64,000 nucleotides of DNA from Ctenosaura bakeri (Eukaryota; Chordata; Lepidosauria; Squamata; Iguanidae): contig CAOLHI010003122.1 of the NCBI GenBank assembly GCA_948474755.1, positions 1 through 64,000 on the forward strand. The letters run 5' to 3'. The notes beneath the pieces are model-generated. The model saw nothing but the letters and a program-made list of their open reading frames with translations. It did not search any database and was not told where the DNA came from. The translations under genes were made by a program, and so were the position numbers. The stretch's first letter is position 1, and each line of letters opens with the position of its first letter. Positions 34,501-47,640 of this stretch are shown in pieces.

Positions 34501-36295
34501 GTACCACACTGATGACAACAGTTCTTAGACCAAGAAAGGAAATTGTGCTTCAGCTTGAACCACTTAAGGTAGATTGTAGAAAGTGGTAGCAGCTTCTTTG
34601 GGCTCCACTTGGAATAAAAGGTAATCGAATGAATGAATGTACTGTAAAATTTAACAACTGGATGAGAAAAACCACAAAGCAGCATTTCTGCAGCAACATA
34701 TCTAGCCACTCCCAATAATGAGGCATATCCTTCATACTTCCTCCCACTGAGCCCCCAATGCCAGCCACAAGAACCTTTGGGAGGTGGAGGACAAAGGGAG
34801 AGAAGTACCTAGGGGGACTTCCTTTGCAGAAGCCACTCTAAAGCAGCCAGAAACTCTGGAAGCCAGGAGCACAAAGCAAAATCATCCCCTTTTAAGTTAG
34901 CACTTTCACCCTCAAGGAAGTTCGTGCTGAAACCTTTGAGAAACAGGCCTGGCTGTGGGATCTGAAAACCCTAACAAGACAGTTAGGCAAAAAACTTTTC
35001 TGAGAAACAAAATGGTTATTAACTATTAAAAGATCATTGAAAAAATCTGTGGCTAACTTGGATAGTCTAATTGTAAAAGGAAAATCAAGGAAAACAGTGA
35101 TGCTATTGCATGGAAGTATGATTATTGGGAAGATGCCATCAATAAATTATTGAGTTGTGCTCAGACTTACAAAGTGTTTTCTCACTTTTACTAACTTAAG
35201 TCAGATGCAGGTTATATGAGTCCAATGTCACCTTGAAGACAATCTATTATCAACCGTTGCAAATAAAAACATGGTAAACTAATATTGAATGGTGCAATAT
35301 GTGACTCCCTATTTCAGCTTTTCCCCAAGTAGGAGTTCTGGGCTGCAGCTCCCATCATCCACAAGCACTATAGCCAGACAAAATATCCATTTTCTCCAAA
35401 GATAGTCATAAGAATGTGGGGAGATCGCCTATAACTTTATAAAATGTCATCAAAACAACCATTTCTATTCAGATGGGAAGTCAATATTAATATTTAAACT
35501 TACTGTTGCAAAAGATTTTTCATCTATATTTTATTTCACATTTTGACCTTAAGTTTCCAACTTACCTGACTTTAGTTCTATGTCCTTGAAATACTTTCAA
35601 GGGGCAGAACATTGGTCTTTCCTTTGAACTGTAATCTTCTGGGACTCCAGTGAGAAAAGTGCAGCATATTCAGAAGTGATTTATTGTTTCAGCTTATTTT
35701 GTACTGAGATGACAAATACATACCACTATTCTGGTGTGCTGTTTTCTTCCTACTGTTTTCCGCTGAGTATTCAATCACTAGGCTAACTTTAACAACTAAG
35801 CAGTTCAGATTCATGACATCATCATAATCACTAGTGATACCTCCAAATTCTGAAAATACCTAGTTTGAAATATGGAATACATAGTTTGGAATATGGCCCA
35901 TTCCTAACCACCACCACCCCAAAAAACCTGTTCTGAAGTCTGCATGATTGCTGAAGAGTCCAAACTGGAGTGCTAAGGATCCCAAACACCTCTAGATTCT
36001 TTTTTCATTCCTGATGACATTGGAAATGAGGTGTGTATGTCCTCAACGTATCTTCAAGACTGAGCCTCTCTGTTTTATCCAGGCTTTGGATGAAAGTTCA
36101 GAGTGGAATTGTATCATAAAATGGATTGATCTGAGTGCCAAAGGGGGATTTCCTTCCAATACTGATACCATCTTTAGAGGAAGACTTCCCTGAAGCACAC
36201 AGTAGGCAAGGAAAAAGTTAAACTCCCTCTCAGCTTAGTCCTGATAATTATACCTCTTATGAGCAGATACTGTTAGCATTTGAAACCTGCACTTT
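34501..36295. other. No recognisable gene; one short common-repeat scrap
   Basis: Near 35335-35385 the words gggctgcagctcccatcatc suggest a scrap of a common vertebrate repeat. The rest is unassigned. Confidence 0.35.
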
Positions 36296-37075
36296 AGAAT
36301 CATAGAATCATAGAGCTGGAAGAGACCACAATGGCCATCAAGTCCAACCCCTTGCCATGCAGGAACACACACTCAAAGCACCCTCAGCAAATGGCCATCC
36401 AGACCAAAGAGATGACTCAATCACACTCCGAAACAGCATATTCCACTGTCAAATGCTTCTTAACCACCAAGAAGTGAAATCTCTTTTCCTGTAGTTTGAA
36501 TGCATTGCTCTATATTCTATGCCCTTTCTGCATGGCATTTGCCATGCGGAAGGGCACCTGAAGCGTCGCACAATTGTGAGGACCGATCTGCACTACGCAC
36601 TCACAATCGCACGACACTCCAGGGGCCAGCAGGCACCAATCACGCACCTTTTCATTTTTGGCTGGAAGCCAAAAATGGTGCACAATCATGCATTGCTCCC
36701 AGGCCCCGTGCACACTTACCTGGCATGTGGAGCCTCTGGAGCCACACCAGTTGTGCTTACTGCCCCAGCACAGCCTGGGAAACTGGGAAACTGGCTGCAC
36801 TGCAGAAGGAAGAGGTGGGGTTCTCACTTGAGCAGGCAGCTCGTGTGGAGCTGAAGCAGCAGGGATGCAAGAGCCTCTCACCGGAGGCTGCTCGCGCAAT
36901 CCCCACACTCCAGCACTGGAAAAAGGTGAGGTGTGGAAAGGGCCCTAGTCTCTGGAGCAGCAGAAAACAAGCTTGCTTCATCTTCAACATGATATCCTTT
37001 CAAATATTTAAACATGGCTACCACATCACCTTTTTTTCATCAGGCTAAACATTCTTAACTCTCTAAGCCACTCCT
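36296..37075 (-). mobile_element. CR1 LINE 3' end, split by a MITE
   Basis: It opens tagaatcatagaatcataga and runs through ggccatcaagtccaacccc. After the insertion it resumes with gtctctggagcagcag and caaatatttaaacatggcta. Orientation and content match 7514-8404. The insertion at 36520-36944 occupies the same CR1 position as in that copy. Confidence 0.9.
36520..36944 (-). mobile_element. MITE, GGCCCTTT-end family (425 bp), reversed
   Basis: The ends are tgccctttctgcatg and gtgtggaaagggcc, with CTA on both sides (36517-36519 and 36945-36947). Its reverse complement shares cacctcttccttctgcag and ccaggtaagtgtgcac with 7771-8202, so it lies opposite to that copy. A perfect inner hairpin spans 36654-36676 (atttttggct/aagccaaaaat). 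The 182-codon frame over it has no recognised product. Confidence 0.85.
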
Positions 37076-38857
37076 TAACTCAAAGGAGTGCATTAGGATT
37101 GAGACTAATTTGGCTCTAGGATATCAGCAGGCTCACATCCACATTAGACAGAATGAGGTTGCATGTTGCAGATGATGGGAGGTGACAGCAAGTTATAGTA
37201 GGAGAAAAAGGTGGGCCATATAGCCTAAATTATGTTCCCTAAATGACCTGCTGCTTTTAGACATGGTGGAGGGTGCTGCTCCATTTACAACAGATAAAAA
37301 AGATACAACTACTAATCCAGCTGGCTTTTTATACAGAATGAGAAGGGGTGCCATTTTGCCCTACCTTTTAATGACGCCCCAAATCTACTGCCCGAGGCAG
37401 CTGCTCACTCTCTAGAGTGGCAAAGTGGACCCTGAGCCTATAAAAACCTATGTTATCATAAATGTATTCATTTAAGTCTTTCAAGTACTGTTGGATTCTT
37501 TATCAAAGTTACAGAAGTGTTAATGAAACTCAGTCTGATGCCTGCCATCACCCAGTCTTTTTTCGAGTAAGAATTTGTGTACTGCCCTCTTTTTTTGGTC
37601 TCATGCAGACGATTCTGTTGATAAGGCTTTAACTAAGGTCATAGGTAAAATATAAGTGTCAAGAGTAGCAGGCCGGGAGGCAAGCTTTCTTTGTCTGCCA
37701 GAGATGAAAAACTAACATTATAATACTTCTCTTCTTCCAAAACTATGAAGAAGAAATTATCCATAACAAAATATAATGGTGGAAATTTTTCAGAAACCTA
37801 AAATCCCTTATTATCTATATAAGACTTATAGAACCAAACTATAACACAGGAAACATATAATTAAAGTTCCAAACAATTGCTTTCCTTTTCCTGTATCTCA
37901 GAGCTGAAAGGATAAATTTCTAAAAATAATCAAGGCTGGGTTTTCTAATAGAATATTCACACACTTGTGTGCCAAACCATATCAACATACTTCTCTGGTG
38001 ACAAAAATATTGCAAACAGCCATATTTATTTTGATTTTTTGTCAAGTTAATTTCAGTCTTGACAAAGATCAACAGCCTAATCCTATGAAGCACTATTTAA
38101 TTCTGCTACATGGACCTAAACCTTGCTGTCTCTTCCAAGGGCTGCTATACCAGCTGCCCAAGTGGCACAAACAAGCCAAAGATTCTCAGTTACCCTTATG
38201 GAGCCATGACCTTGTGCTGCTTTTAATACTGTTGAAAAACTAAGGGTAACACACTCATGACGAATGGTCTGAAACTGGGTGTGCCCATCTGCTCAAGAAG
38301 TGCTCCACTTAGTAGTGTCAGCTGGATATCTCAAATAAGGAAGAGTGAATCAAAGGGGTCTTTGACCCTTTTCTCCAACAATAGATAATAGCATAACACT
38401 GAGCTGAAATCAAGAAGCATGGTAACATTGGAAGAATGACCATCTCACTAGAAAGAAGAGAAAAGTTTAAAGATTTAAGATAGAGCCTTAAAAACAAGAG
38501 AGAACAGTTTCCTAACTCCCCTAAATCTGTATTTGAAACTCTTCTCAATGGATTCCCTTTTCCATGCTTTCTCTTGACCCAACAAAAAGGAATGAAGTTG
38601 GAAACATGGACCAGGATGCAATTGGTGAGTTATGTCTTTAGAATTAGAATTGGACAGTTCTGTAATGTCTGTATCCAGCAAGAGGCTGCCATGATGTTAA
38701 TATGTGGGAGAGAGGGCAAAGTGACCAATGCACAACAGCGACCATTGTGAAGATACACTGGGACCCCATCAATACCAATGCACATTGATACAGCCTAGTG
38801 GGCATCAGGACACTCTTGACAGTATCCCATTATGTATCTTCACAATTCACTAACAGA
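37076..38857. other. No recognisable feature
   Basis: Unique-looking sequence; no exon or repeat family recognised. Confidence 0.4.
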
Positions 38858-39169
38858 AGCCATTTCCGCAAGGGGCAAGGGAATCACCCCATGCCGGTAC
38901 TTAGCGGACTTCTTGGCTCCACGCTTGGGTCCAGGCTGGTCTGGAGCAGTGCATGGCTGCCGCTCCGCTCTGCTCTGGGGATGAAAATGGTGGCTTCCGG
39001 TTGGTCAAGGCTCTCCACCAACTGCTGAAGCTCACCAGCCTAAAGCCCACCCCCAGCAGATTGCAGGCTCGCACTGGTGTGAACCTGCAAATCTGCACCG
39101 GAGCGCGGGCACAGAGGACGCTCTGGAGGATGCTCTGCACCGTTTCTTTAAGCCCATGTGGAAATGGCC
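38858..39169. mobile_element. MITE, GGCCATTTCC-end family (312 bp)
   Basis: The ends are agccatttccgc and gtggaaatggcc (first base changed), with AGA on both sides (38855-38857 and 39170-39172). It shares atggtggcttccggttggtc and aaagcccacccccagcag-type landmarks with 60729-61169. It is CpG-richer than its flanks and non-coding. Confidence 0.8.
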
Positions 39170-39966
39170 AGAGTTTCCTGGAACCTCTGTTATGTAACTA
39201 AGTATATGCAACATTACATAGCACAAATCACAATAGAGGATTCTGACCAGGAGCTTTCAGGTCACAACTCTCTCCTGAAGCAAAAAATTGGAAACTCCAT
39301 AGTAAAATGTGCATACAGTTAGATCCACAAGACACTCTTTCTTCCCTCTCTTACCCTTCCTAGGGGCTTTTACAGGAGTGAAACATAAATTATGTTCTGT
39401 CTACTTTTCTAAATCTAAAATCCCACACAAAGCCTTGGCAGGGTCTAGTTTTGTTCTCATACATTTGTAAGGAAACCCAATTTAGGTCAGAAAGCACCAG
39501 AAGCCATCCAAACTACCTAGATTTTGTTTGGGGTTTGGATATGTGCAACTGTGTAGACAACTATGGACAACTATTGAGGCGGGGCAGGGACCAATTTTCC
39601 CCACATGCAAACATGATGCATCCCCTCACAGAAAATCTAAATACCTCCATTTTCTTCTACAGGCCATCTTAAAATGGTGACGAGGAGTGATGTCACTTCC
39701 TGTCTCCATTGCAGTAAAAAGGGTAAGTATTTGGGGATAGTATGGGGTTCTGGATTAGAGATATTTTCATGTGTTTTCATGTATATGTGGGTTTTATACA
39801 TGGTTTTGTGACAAAAAAAAATCACACCAAAAATGTTTTTAAATGGGGTAGAGGTTGTGGGGAACTGGAGGGGGGCTTTAGGGGCTACAAAAAGAGGGCC
39901 CTTGGCGTTCATTTTGTCCATCCCTAATCTAAAACTTTCTGGTATGCATGTCACACCCATGTCCAT
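39170..39966. other. No recognisable feature
   Basis: Nothing recognised; G-rich near 39840-39900. Confidence 0.4.
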
Positions 39967-40328
39967 GGCCTTTTCTGCATTTTGTTTTTACAACAGGGCA
40001 GCGTGTCCTCCAGCAAGGACGTTTGCACTTGGGGGCGAACTGGGTCTGGACTACTTTCTGTAGTTTCGGACTTCAGCCCGCTCTGGAACAACCAGAACTG
40101 GTGGTTCACCGTGCTATTGAAAGACCGCTTAAAACAGGTCTTTCAATAGCTCGGCACGCCCCACTCCGTTGCTGCGCCTCCACCAACCGGAAGCTGCTGT
40201 TTTCGTCCCCGGAGCAGTGTGTAGCACGGCCACACACTGCTCCAGATCAGCATGGATCGTCGGAGGAAGCACGACAGTCCGGTGAGTAACGGAATGCCCC
40301 GTTTTCTTCCCAAAGTGCAAAAAAGCCC
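39967..40328. mobile_element. MITE, GGCCATTTCC-end family (362 bp)
   Basis: It starts ggccttttctgcat and ends gtgcaaaaaagccc, with CAT on both sides (39964-39966 and 40329-40331). It carries the hairpin gctattgaaagacc/ggtctttcaatagc at 40113-40126 and 40137-40150, also present at 55001-55038, and a ccaccaaccggaagctgct block shared with 54855-55279. Confidence 0.8.
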
Positions 40329-41511
40329 CATGACAAAGAAAAGTGGGTTCAGTTGGCTCTCTCACAAAAACTTTGGGGTACTCGATGACCAACTGGAACG
40401 AAGCAGAATTAATAAAGTTTGCAGTGTCTATTGAGATCTACTCTGAGTTTCTCCTAAACGGAACAAGAAAATCTGTGTAAAATTCTATCTGGAAGTGGAT
40501 TCGTCTTAAACTACAGTCTATTCACTATGATTATACACATCTTAAAAGTTTTGTTATGCTATACCATTTTAATACTTAGAAAATGTTTCTGGACAGCAAC
40601 ATCCAGGCATGGTTTCATTCGGGGGTTTTTTTTTCTGCACCGTTTTTTCAGTCTAGTTTAAACAATGACAAACTTCTATAAAAGTCTTTTGGGGATAAAG
40701 ATTACAGGTTCTGATGAGTTCTAGCATGTATTTATTTGACTTTCTCATTCTCCTATCAAGTATTCTTCATTTAATAGGAAATAGATTGGTTTTCTACATT
40801 CCATCCTTCAAAATTCAATCAACATATCAAAGGAATACAGGAAAAGTCTATCAAAAAGTGTTATTTCTTTCACGTATTTCTCACTGAGGTGGTAAATCAG
40901 TGTCTGCAGTCACATCAGACAGCAGGTAGAGTCTCAAAAAATGAAAAGATCTACCGTACAGAAACTGTACATTGTAAAACCTGGATATCAGGATGAAATC
41001 TTCTGGAGAATCTGCTTCCTGGATATATAGTCTCTGGGACATTACAGCACTACCACCATAGTCATAAACACAAAAGAGAAAAATTATCATGTGCAGCAGT
41101 AGCATCACCAGCTGGCTAAATATTGTTAGATACTTAGGAAGATAATCAAGGTGTCAACCTTGGAAGGCCTTTTAGGGCATGTGTGCCCTGATATGAGACC
41201 GGATCCACCCTAGACCTGTCAAAGAAACTTGTATGATGTCGAGACTAGTGTGAGACTGTGATTAATGGATACTTGTATGTGTTTCACTGCAAATGCAATT
41301 TACTTATGCTCCAGTTAACAGAAAGCCTTATCCTATCACAGCTAGTAGCGTGCTGGTCCATATGCAACACTAGATGCACCCCATGGGCTAGTAGAGTTTT
41401 CCTAGCCTGGTAGCATGTTGCCCACCCCTGTTCACACCTTTGGTGTGAACCCAAACAACAGGCCCAAACAATAAATACTCACAAACAGAAATCTTTACTG
41501 CACAACAGCAA
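40329..41511. other. No recognisable feature
   Basis: AT-rich sequence; nothing recognised. Confidence 0.4.
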
Positions 41512-41867
41512 CATAGCCTCCTACTGACCCAATTTGGCAAGGACATTCCTGATTAATCCTCTGCTGTTCCAAGTTTTTTCAAGTACCTTTTAAAATGGCC
41601 TGGTTTTTCTCCCCTTCCCCTATTTTCCACCTTTGCCTTCAGCTTATTGCAGTTGCTCCAAACAGAGTTCAAAGTGCAAAGTGGTTTGCATTCGTTCAAT
41701 TGACTCCGCAGGGAGGAAAGGAGAGAAGGTGGCAGAGTTATACTTCTCAATAGGTCCAGGCAAAAAACTGCTGCCTCTCCTAGTTTTTGTATTCTTTCTC
41801 ATTAATGACTTTTGCCATTGTGACCACATGTATTCTATTTTTCAACTGTGAAATGTTGGAAGGCATG
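41512..41867 (+). mobile_element. Dispersed 350-bp repeat, family R1
   Basis: It starts catagcctcctac and ends gtgaaatgttggaaggcatg. It contains gattaatcctctgctgttcc, gagttcaaagtgcaaag and the cattaatgacttttgcc block. A CAGCAA/CAGCAG flank match is suggestive but incomplete. Confidence 0.7.
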
Positions 41868-42691
41868 CAGCAGACTTCTTCCCATTCTAGAAGTTTGGAG
41901 AACAAAAGTGGGGGGGACAGGCACTGTAAAATCATCACTCCCCACACCTCTTTCTACTGAGCCAAAAGACAGAGGCATGTACGCACTGATACTCTCACAG
42001 GAAAGTATCTGACTATATGTTCTTATCCCTATTGAAATGCCAGTGTGAAATGAATCGAGAGCCCATTTGCCTATAGTAAGAACTATACTATTTACTTGCC
42101 CCATGCCTCTTTGAGCTGTTTGATACTGTTTCATGTACTTTTGACAAGTTCTTCTAATAGTCAGGGCTATATAATACCCCAGTATGCTTGGTGGTCACAC
42201 CTGGCCCAGTTCTTCAGACCTGAGCTGTAGAATTATGAGTTGAAGATGGCTACCAAAGTTTTATTCCAGTATCTCAACATTCAATAGAGTTATCTCATTT
42301 CAGAGAAACAATTAATCTTTCCAGTGTAATGCCAAATGGGCAAGTTAAACTAAAGCAAATGAATCATTAAAAGTAGGCCATTAGACAGAAGGGATAGTGC
42401 TTAATTTTATTTAGGATATTCTCACAAACAGTCATTGACAGCTACTGCCATACGATCTTTTACTAATGTGGTGTGCAAGACTAATACGCTGTTGGTTGAT
42501 TGAAACACTAGTCTGGCTCAATTTATTCATCTTGAAATTACATTGGAGAAATAAATCTGATCTAACTACTTGATTAGTTTGATGGATAATTCTTCTCAGA
42601 GTCAAAAGAATAATAGCTTGCTGTCTCTTCAACACTGCTTTCCTGTCTAGCCTAAAGTCTTCAAAACCTAGTGTTTTTTGTAAAATACATT

Positions 42692-42696
<5 letters not shown>
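41868..42696. other. No recognisable feature
   Basis: Nothing recognised. Confidence 0.4.

Positions 42697-42731
<35 letters not shown>
42697..42731. repeat. (TA)n microsatellite
   Basis: About 17 TA units. Confidence 0.95.
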
Positions 42732-42734
<3 letters not shown>

Positions 42735-42941
42735 CAAGAAAGACCTCTGGGAGAAAACACATATATATCTCCACAATATTTCATCAGAATAAGAACAATG
42801 GAATTTCTCAGGGTAGGAAGCAAAGAGGCTGAACTACTGAATCTAAACATAGTTGTAGATTATTTATGGATAAAAATAAGTCAGCCAATCAAAAAAATAT
42901 GTTAGTGCAAATTACCCATTCAGCCCAAGTGTAGATTAAAG

Positions 42942-43301
42942 CATCCCTACAACAGTCCCATTTGGCATAGGTAGTCCCAATTAGTCCTCTGCCATCCCAC
43001 TTTATCAGCTGCTTTTAAAATGTCCCTGTTTCTCTCTAGTCCTCCCACTTTCCCTCTTTGTCTCTCAGCTTACTTCAGTTGCTCTAAATTTGAGTTCAAA
43101 GTGCAAAAGGATTTTGCACTCAGTTAATTCAGCAGGGGGAAGAGGAGAGGAGACAGAATCAGGCAAAAGCAAAAATGCTGCAGCATTTCCAAGCTTGTAT
43201 GTGCGTATTAATTATTAATAACATTTGTCATCATGACCACATTCTGATGTCACTTGGCTACACATGTACTGGTTTTCATCTGTGAAATGTTGGAGAGTAT
43301 G
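42942..43301 (+). mobile_element. Dispersed 350-bp repeat, family R1
   Basis: It starts catccctacaacagtccc and ends gtgaaatgttggagagtatg. It is the best-preserved copy for the cagctgcttttaaaatgtcc and ttgagttcaaagtgcaaa blocks. Confidence 0.75.
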
Positions 43302-44429
43302 TAACAGAGCCCAGCTATGCTGGTGAATCCTGAGCTGAGAAGCAGTGAAGGGGAAATGAGGCTATTTAATTATTTTCTTGTATGTTTTTCCACTTAAGGG
43401 TGGAAAAAGCCCTCTGGACTGCAGCTTTAACAGTGCAATTTGGATGCCTCTGCAGATCTTCCGGGACAGCCCCTCCCAAGATCCAATGAGTTACCATTGG
43501 CTATGCTGGGTAATGGTGATAGGAGTTAGTCTCCAACAAACTTCCTACTCATATGCCTTACTATGATGCCAATAAAGATATAAAATGCAAACTACCAAGG
43601 TCTCAGGGTCTGGTCCCATTCCTCCAGTCTTGATATGTTTGATCATTGAGAGGAAGCTCAGAGTGAGATCACCACCTTGAAAAATGTCAGAATGTGTATA
43701 TAGGTGTATGTATGTGTATTTTCCTCATTTGTTAGACTTGGTTTTTGTTTTCAGTTTTCAATGGCATAATCTGTGCAATGGAGGTTGCTGCTTAATATAT
43801 TATGCTGGATGAGATCACCAAGAATTGCTGTCTCTGACATCACAGGGGATAACCTCTACGTCTCAGATTCTGACCCTGAAATTATAGAGACTGGGATAGT
43901 CCTGCCTTGGGAATCCCACAAATTATACATGGCTAAAAAATACTATAATGTTTGGGTGTCTTTGGCACAGCTTAATTAAATGACAAAAAGTGACAAGGAC
44001 CTTTGAAAACCTGTTTTTCCAAAGTAGTGACTGCTCTCAGACCAATCAACCCTCCATAAGAGTTTCTTGACATTTGGTAGAATATAAAATGCCTTATATT
44101 GTTAAGTTAGGAAGATGGAGGAGAGAAAACTGACCCAGGTACATGATATTCAATAGAATGAGTTTGCCATTAACAGTCTACATGGTGATTCAACCTGTTT
44201 CCCTGTTTCCAGGACAGCACTACAGCAAATTTTTGATTGCTTGGACTCACAACATTTTAAAACAGTTAAAATGAAAAGCTATTCTAAAATTCCTGATGTG
44301 TAGTGAAAGTAATAATCTTTTTTTTTTGGTTAATGTATGAGTTTCAGCAAAGACACTGGACTTCAGAAGTGTTCAGGATTTATTTTGAAAGATTATAAAG
44401 CAGGAAGAGTTCTATCCTCTTGACACAAT
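43302..44429. other. No recognisable feature
   Basis: Repeat-poor sequence; short open frames only. Confidence 0.4.
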
Positions 44430-45300
44430 TGTATTCCTGCTCAGTGTCAAAACACATTATGATACAAAAATGATTTGGTTTCCTAATGAGGTTCTATTCA
44501 ATCAAAGAAGTCATATCAGAACTCTTCATTGTCCCTCGATGTAGCTCATTAGTTTTGAGCAATAACGTCTGAAGGATGTGAGTCAATGATTTTTTTCCCC
44601 CTGAAACTTCTGTAAAAGGCACGTACTTTTTCGAACAGAACAATTGGTTTTTTCACTGGCATGTTTCTGTCAGGAAAAGTAATTACAGGAGTTGCAGATA
44701 ATTTTTTGCTTAAACTTTCAGGGATGGAGTATCAATTGTTGTTGTTTTTTTGTCCTCTCATGATTTTTTTTTTTAAAAAAACAACTTTAAACCACAAGGC
44801 AGAAATCTTTTATTATAAAACAGATGAAATGAGTATGTCAGTGTCTATTTAGAACATATCAAATGCATAAAAGACTGCATAATAAGTGCCATTGGACTGC
44901 GGTTCAGAGACGACAGCTCTTTTTCCCTTCAGTTGTACGTATGCAGACCATAAAAACTGTAATTGCACAATTAACAGAGGTTACAGAAATGTTCAATGGC
45001 ATTTCAATGTAAAAATTGGAACCTCAACAATTTTTTTGTCCCTTGCCATGTTAATATTAACACTATTAAGCGTCTTGCAGTCAGAATACCTACAAACATT
45101 GTTATTTCATTGCATGCATTTTCACAAATCCTAGCAAACCCATGAAAGGTCAAGGAGTTATTAGAAAAGCAATCATAAAAGTGAAAAATGAACATGAAAT
45201 ATTTTGACTGTATATTCAGTGATGATTTTTCAAGATAACACCCACATGTGGATCTCCTTGTTTCCCTAACTACAATAACAAAGAGTCTCATTCACAGGCA
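44430..45300. promoter_or_regulatory. Candidate conserved non-coding block (speculative)
   Basis: About 900 bases with no recognised repeat, rich in short developmental-factor-like words (aagtaattacaggagttg, ctgtaattgcacaattaac, ccatgttaatattaacac) and with little CpG. The flanks to 46.7 kb are also repeat-poor. Absence of insertions in so repeat-dense a window may mean constraint, but no conservation test is possible here. Confidence 0.2.
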
Positions 45301-46731
45301 GGCTTTGGAACATGACAACTGCTTTTCTTTTCTGTGCCAGTAGCAAGGAGATCCAAATGCACAGCTTTGTGCCAGCATTCAATCTGATCATGTGAGAGTC
45401 CACTATGGGGAGAAGATAAGCCTCACCCCAATTTCTTCATTCTTCAATTGTTCACCTTCTCATTTCAAACCAAAAGGTATTTTCTTAAAAAAGGTTTCTA
45501 CTCACGCTTAATTGAAAACAAGAAGTCCTGAAGCAATTAAGAACTTTGACAGAGGAATGGTCTCAGACAAAAGCCTCAAAGCAATCAGGAATCCTGATAA
45601 AGCAGGGTTCTCAAACACACAAATACAAGCAGGAGATCCTTCCATGGTCATCTTCTCACCTTCTCTTCAGCTCATTACAGGAAGGTTGGAGAATATCCAG
45701 CCACTATTATCATTTTTGGTCCTTAATTGAGAAGGTAAGCCCCTTAGGTAAGCTCCTATTCAGTCTTCATCCTGTAAAGGAGCATTCCTGTGGATTTCCC
45801 CCATTCAGTCATCATCCTGTCAATTAAGGGAAAAAGTCAGACGGGACACATCAGTTGGTCAACTGATACATTTTTGTGGCATCCCCATATGATGGTGATG
45901 CAAAGTTGTACAACAGGGAATGGTTATTATATGTTTATGAGTGTTTGAGCTCTGAAAATCAGGGCACTACTTTATGCTTTTGTATTCAGGTCTAGGTCAG
46001 CAAACTAAGGATGAGAAGACACAGGAAAAACAAAACATACTTCTGTATAACTGGATAGATATAGAAATACATATTATGGAGGGCTGACTATATAGCAATA
46101 TTCCCCTACTTAAAAGTTTCTGGCATTCCCTAAGTTCATATGATATTTCCTGAGATGAATATACAACATTTTGATACTCTTACACACTAAAGGAGAAGGA
46201 AGAGAAAGAAGAGAAAAGTCTATAGCGAAAAAGGATACAAGTTTAAACATGAAGCAGGTTTAAAGTTGAGAGATTTTTTTTATTTTTTATTTTTTTGAGA
46301 TAGAATCAGTATCTGTTCAAATGATTCCACTTTGAAAAATCTACCTAAACATAGAAATCCCAGTCTCCTTTATATGTTAGCTTTCTGTGTGCAAAACTGT
46401 TTTCCTCACAGGATTTATACAATTTGCCACCTGTCTCCCAAAGTAATACAGCCTGGAAGAACTCTAGTGCTTGATTCTAGTAGCCACGTGAGCTAATCCT
46501 GTCAGCAATAACAATTAACTCTGGCTGGATTGAGTGTGAAATGTACAAAAAGAACATCTATTGTGTGGGGAGGCAAATCTTTTCCTACATCCCTAATACT
46601 ATGTAAATAATTCAAAAATTGATACCATTCCATTGAGCTCTCTATATGATACAAAAACAGTAATGGGGAACAGTAAACCACTCACCAAACATCAAGGCAT
46701 TTAGTGGGCTATACTCATTTATAGATACTTT
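45301..46731. other. No recognisable feature
   Basis: Repeat-poor; T-rich near 46275-46300. The word tcagtcatcatcctgt/tcagtcttcatcctgt recurs at about 45759 and 45807. Confidence 0.4.
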
Positions 46732-47122
46732 TGCCACTTCCACACGACAACGCTCTTCTGCGATGTCTTGCTGCAATCCTGGGTCCAGAAGGGAACATAT
46801 CAGCAACACTCTCCTCTTCATCCGCTTGGTCCATGCGAAAGAGAACGCAGTGATACCACATCTTCCTTCCGCAGCACAGCGGGGCTTTTTCCATTGCTGT
46901 GCCACATAAGGAAGCATCACCAATGTGCTTCTGCAGCTTCCACATGGCCAGAAGTGATGGGAGCGTTGCACAATTGCAGACGTGAAACGGATTTTTTCCA
47001 TTTTGAGAAAACTGTGCAAGCATGATGCTCCACAACAGAATGGCAGCGGGATGGTGACAATGTTATGCAGAAGCTCGACCTGCCGACCACTGCCAGGACA
47101 GCGACGTCCTGTGGAAAGGGCC
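46732..47122. mobile_element. MITE, GGCC-end family, diverged (391 bp)
   Basis: The left end is tgccacttccacac and the right end is gtggaaagggcc, with TTT on both sides (46729-46731 and 47123-47125). Inside are ttccttccgcagcac and ttctgcagcttccacatgg, consistent with the GGCCCTTT family. The antisense open frames over it have no recognised product. Confidence 0.7.
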
Positions 47123-47204
47123 TTTAAGTCATGAAAACATACATTAAGTTATCAAGCTTTCGATTTAAAAGGCTTGGAGCCTGAGCTGACTTTCTATTAA
47201 TGGC

Positions 47205-47450
47205 ATTTATGGAAGAGGGAGACTGTGCCAATTTTTTCCTGAGCCTCCTGGGAAGGGCATGAGTCTGCCCCCTCCCCTCCCCTCCCTTCTGCTGAGTGAA
47301 TTGAGTGTCAACCACTTTTGCATTCTGAACTCAGTTTGCAGCAATTGAAGTAAGCTGAGGACAAAGTGGGTGGAGGAGAGAGAAAGCAGCTAAAGAAGTG
47401 GGACAACAGAGTATTAATAGAGACTGTTCCTAGTTGGAGGATATACTATA
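47205..47450 (-). mobile_element. Dispersed repeat, family R1, partial
   Basis: The reverse complement reads tatcctccaactaggaacag, then actttgtcctcagcttactt, caattgctgcaaactgagtt and ttcactcagcag. The far end of the family is missing. Confidence 0.7.
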
Positions 47451-47532
47451 TTCATGCTCAATGGGCATTATATCACAAAAGATTTAGAACTGACCTGACA
47501 TACTGATTTGCAGTATTTTCAGAATGAGAGCT

Positions 47533-47640
47533 CTTCTAGTGGCACAACAGATTACAAACCCCAGGCCTCCTTTAGGAAGGAATCATGGCAGTTAAAGTGG
47601 AATAAAAATAAAAAACTGTGTAGCATGAATAGACCCAGAA
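47533..47640. mobile_element. MITE arm fragment
   Basis: gattacaaaccccaggcctc, ggcagttaaagtggaataaa and gtgtagcatgaatag follow the right arm of the fold-back MITEs (compare the right end of 5657-6034). The left arm is not visible. Confidence 0.5.

Noticed and set aside
33974..34507. 177-codon minus-strand open frame rich in Ser, Pro, Phe and Leu
   Set aside because: It is the complement of the purine-rich tract; its composition follows from the base bias.
36500..37048. 182-codon plus-strand open frame
   Set aside because: It spans a MITE and its CR1 flanks and has no homology I recognise.
46642..47035. 125- and 106-codon minus-strand open frames
   Set aside because: Both overlap the MITE at 46732-47122 in different frames.
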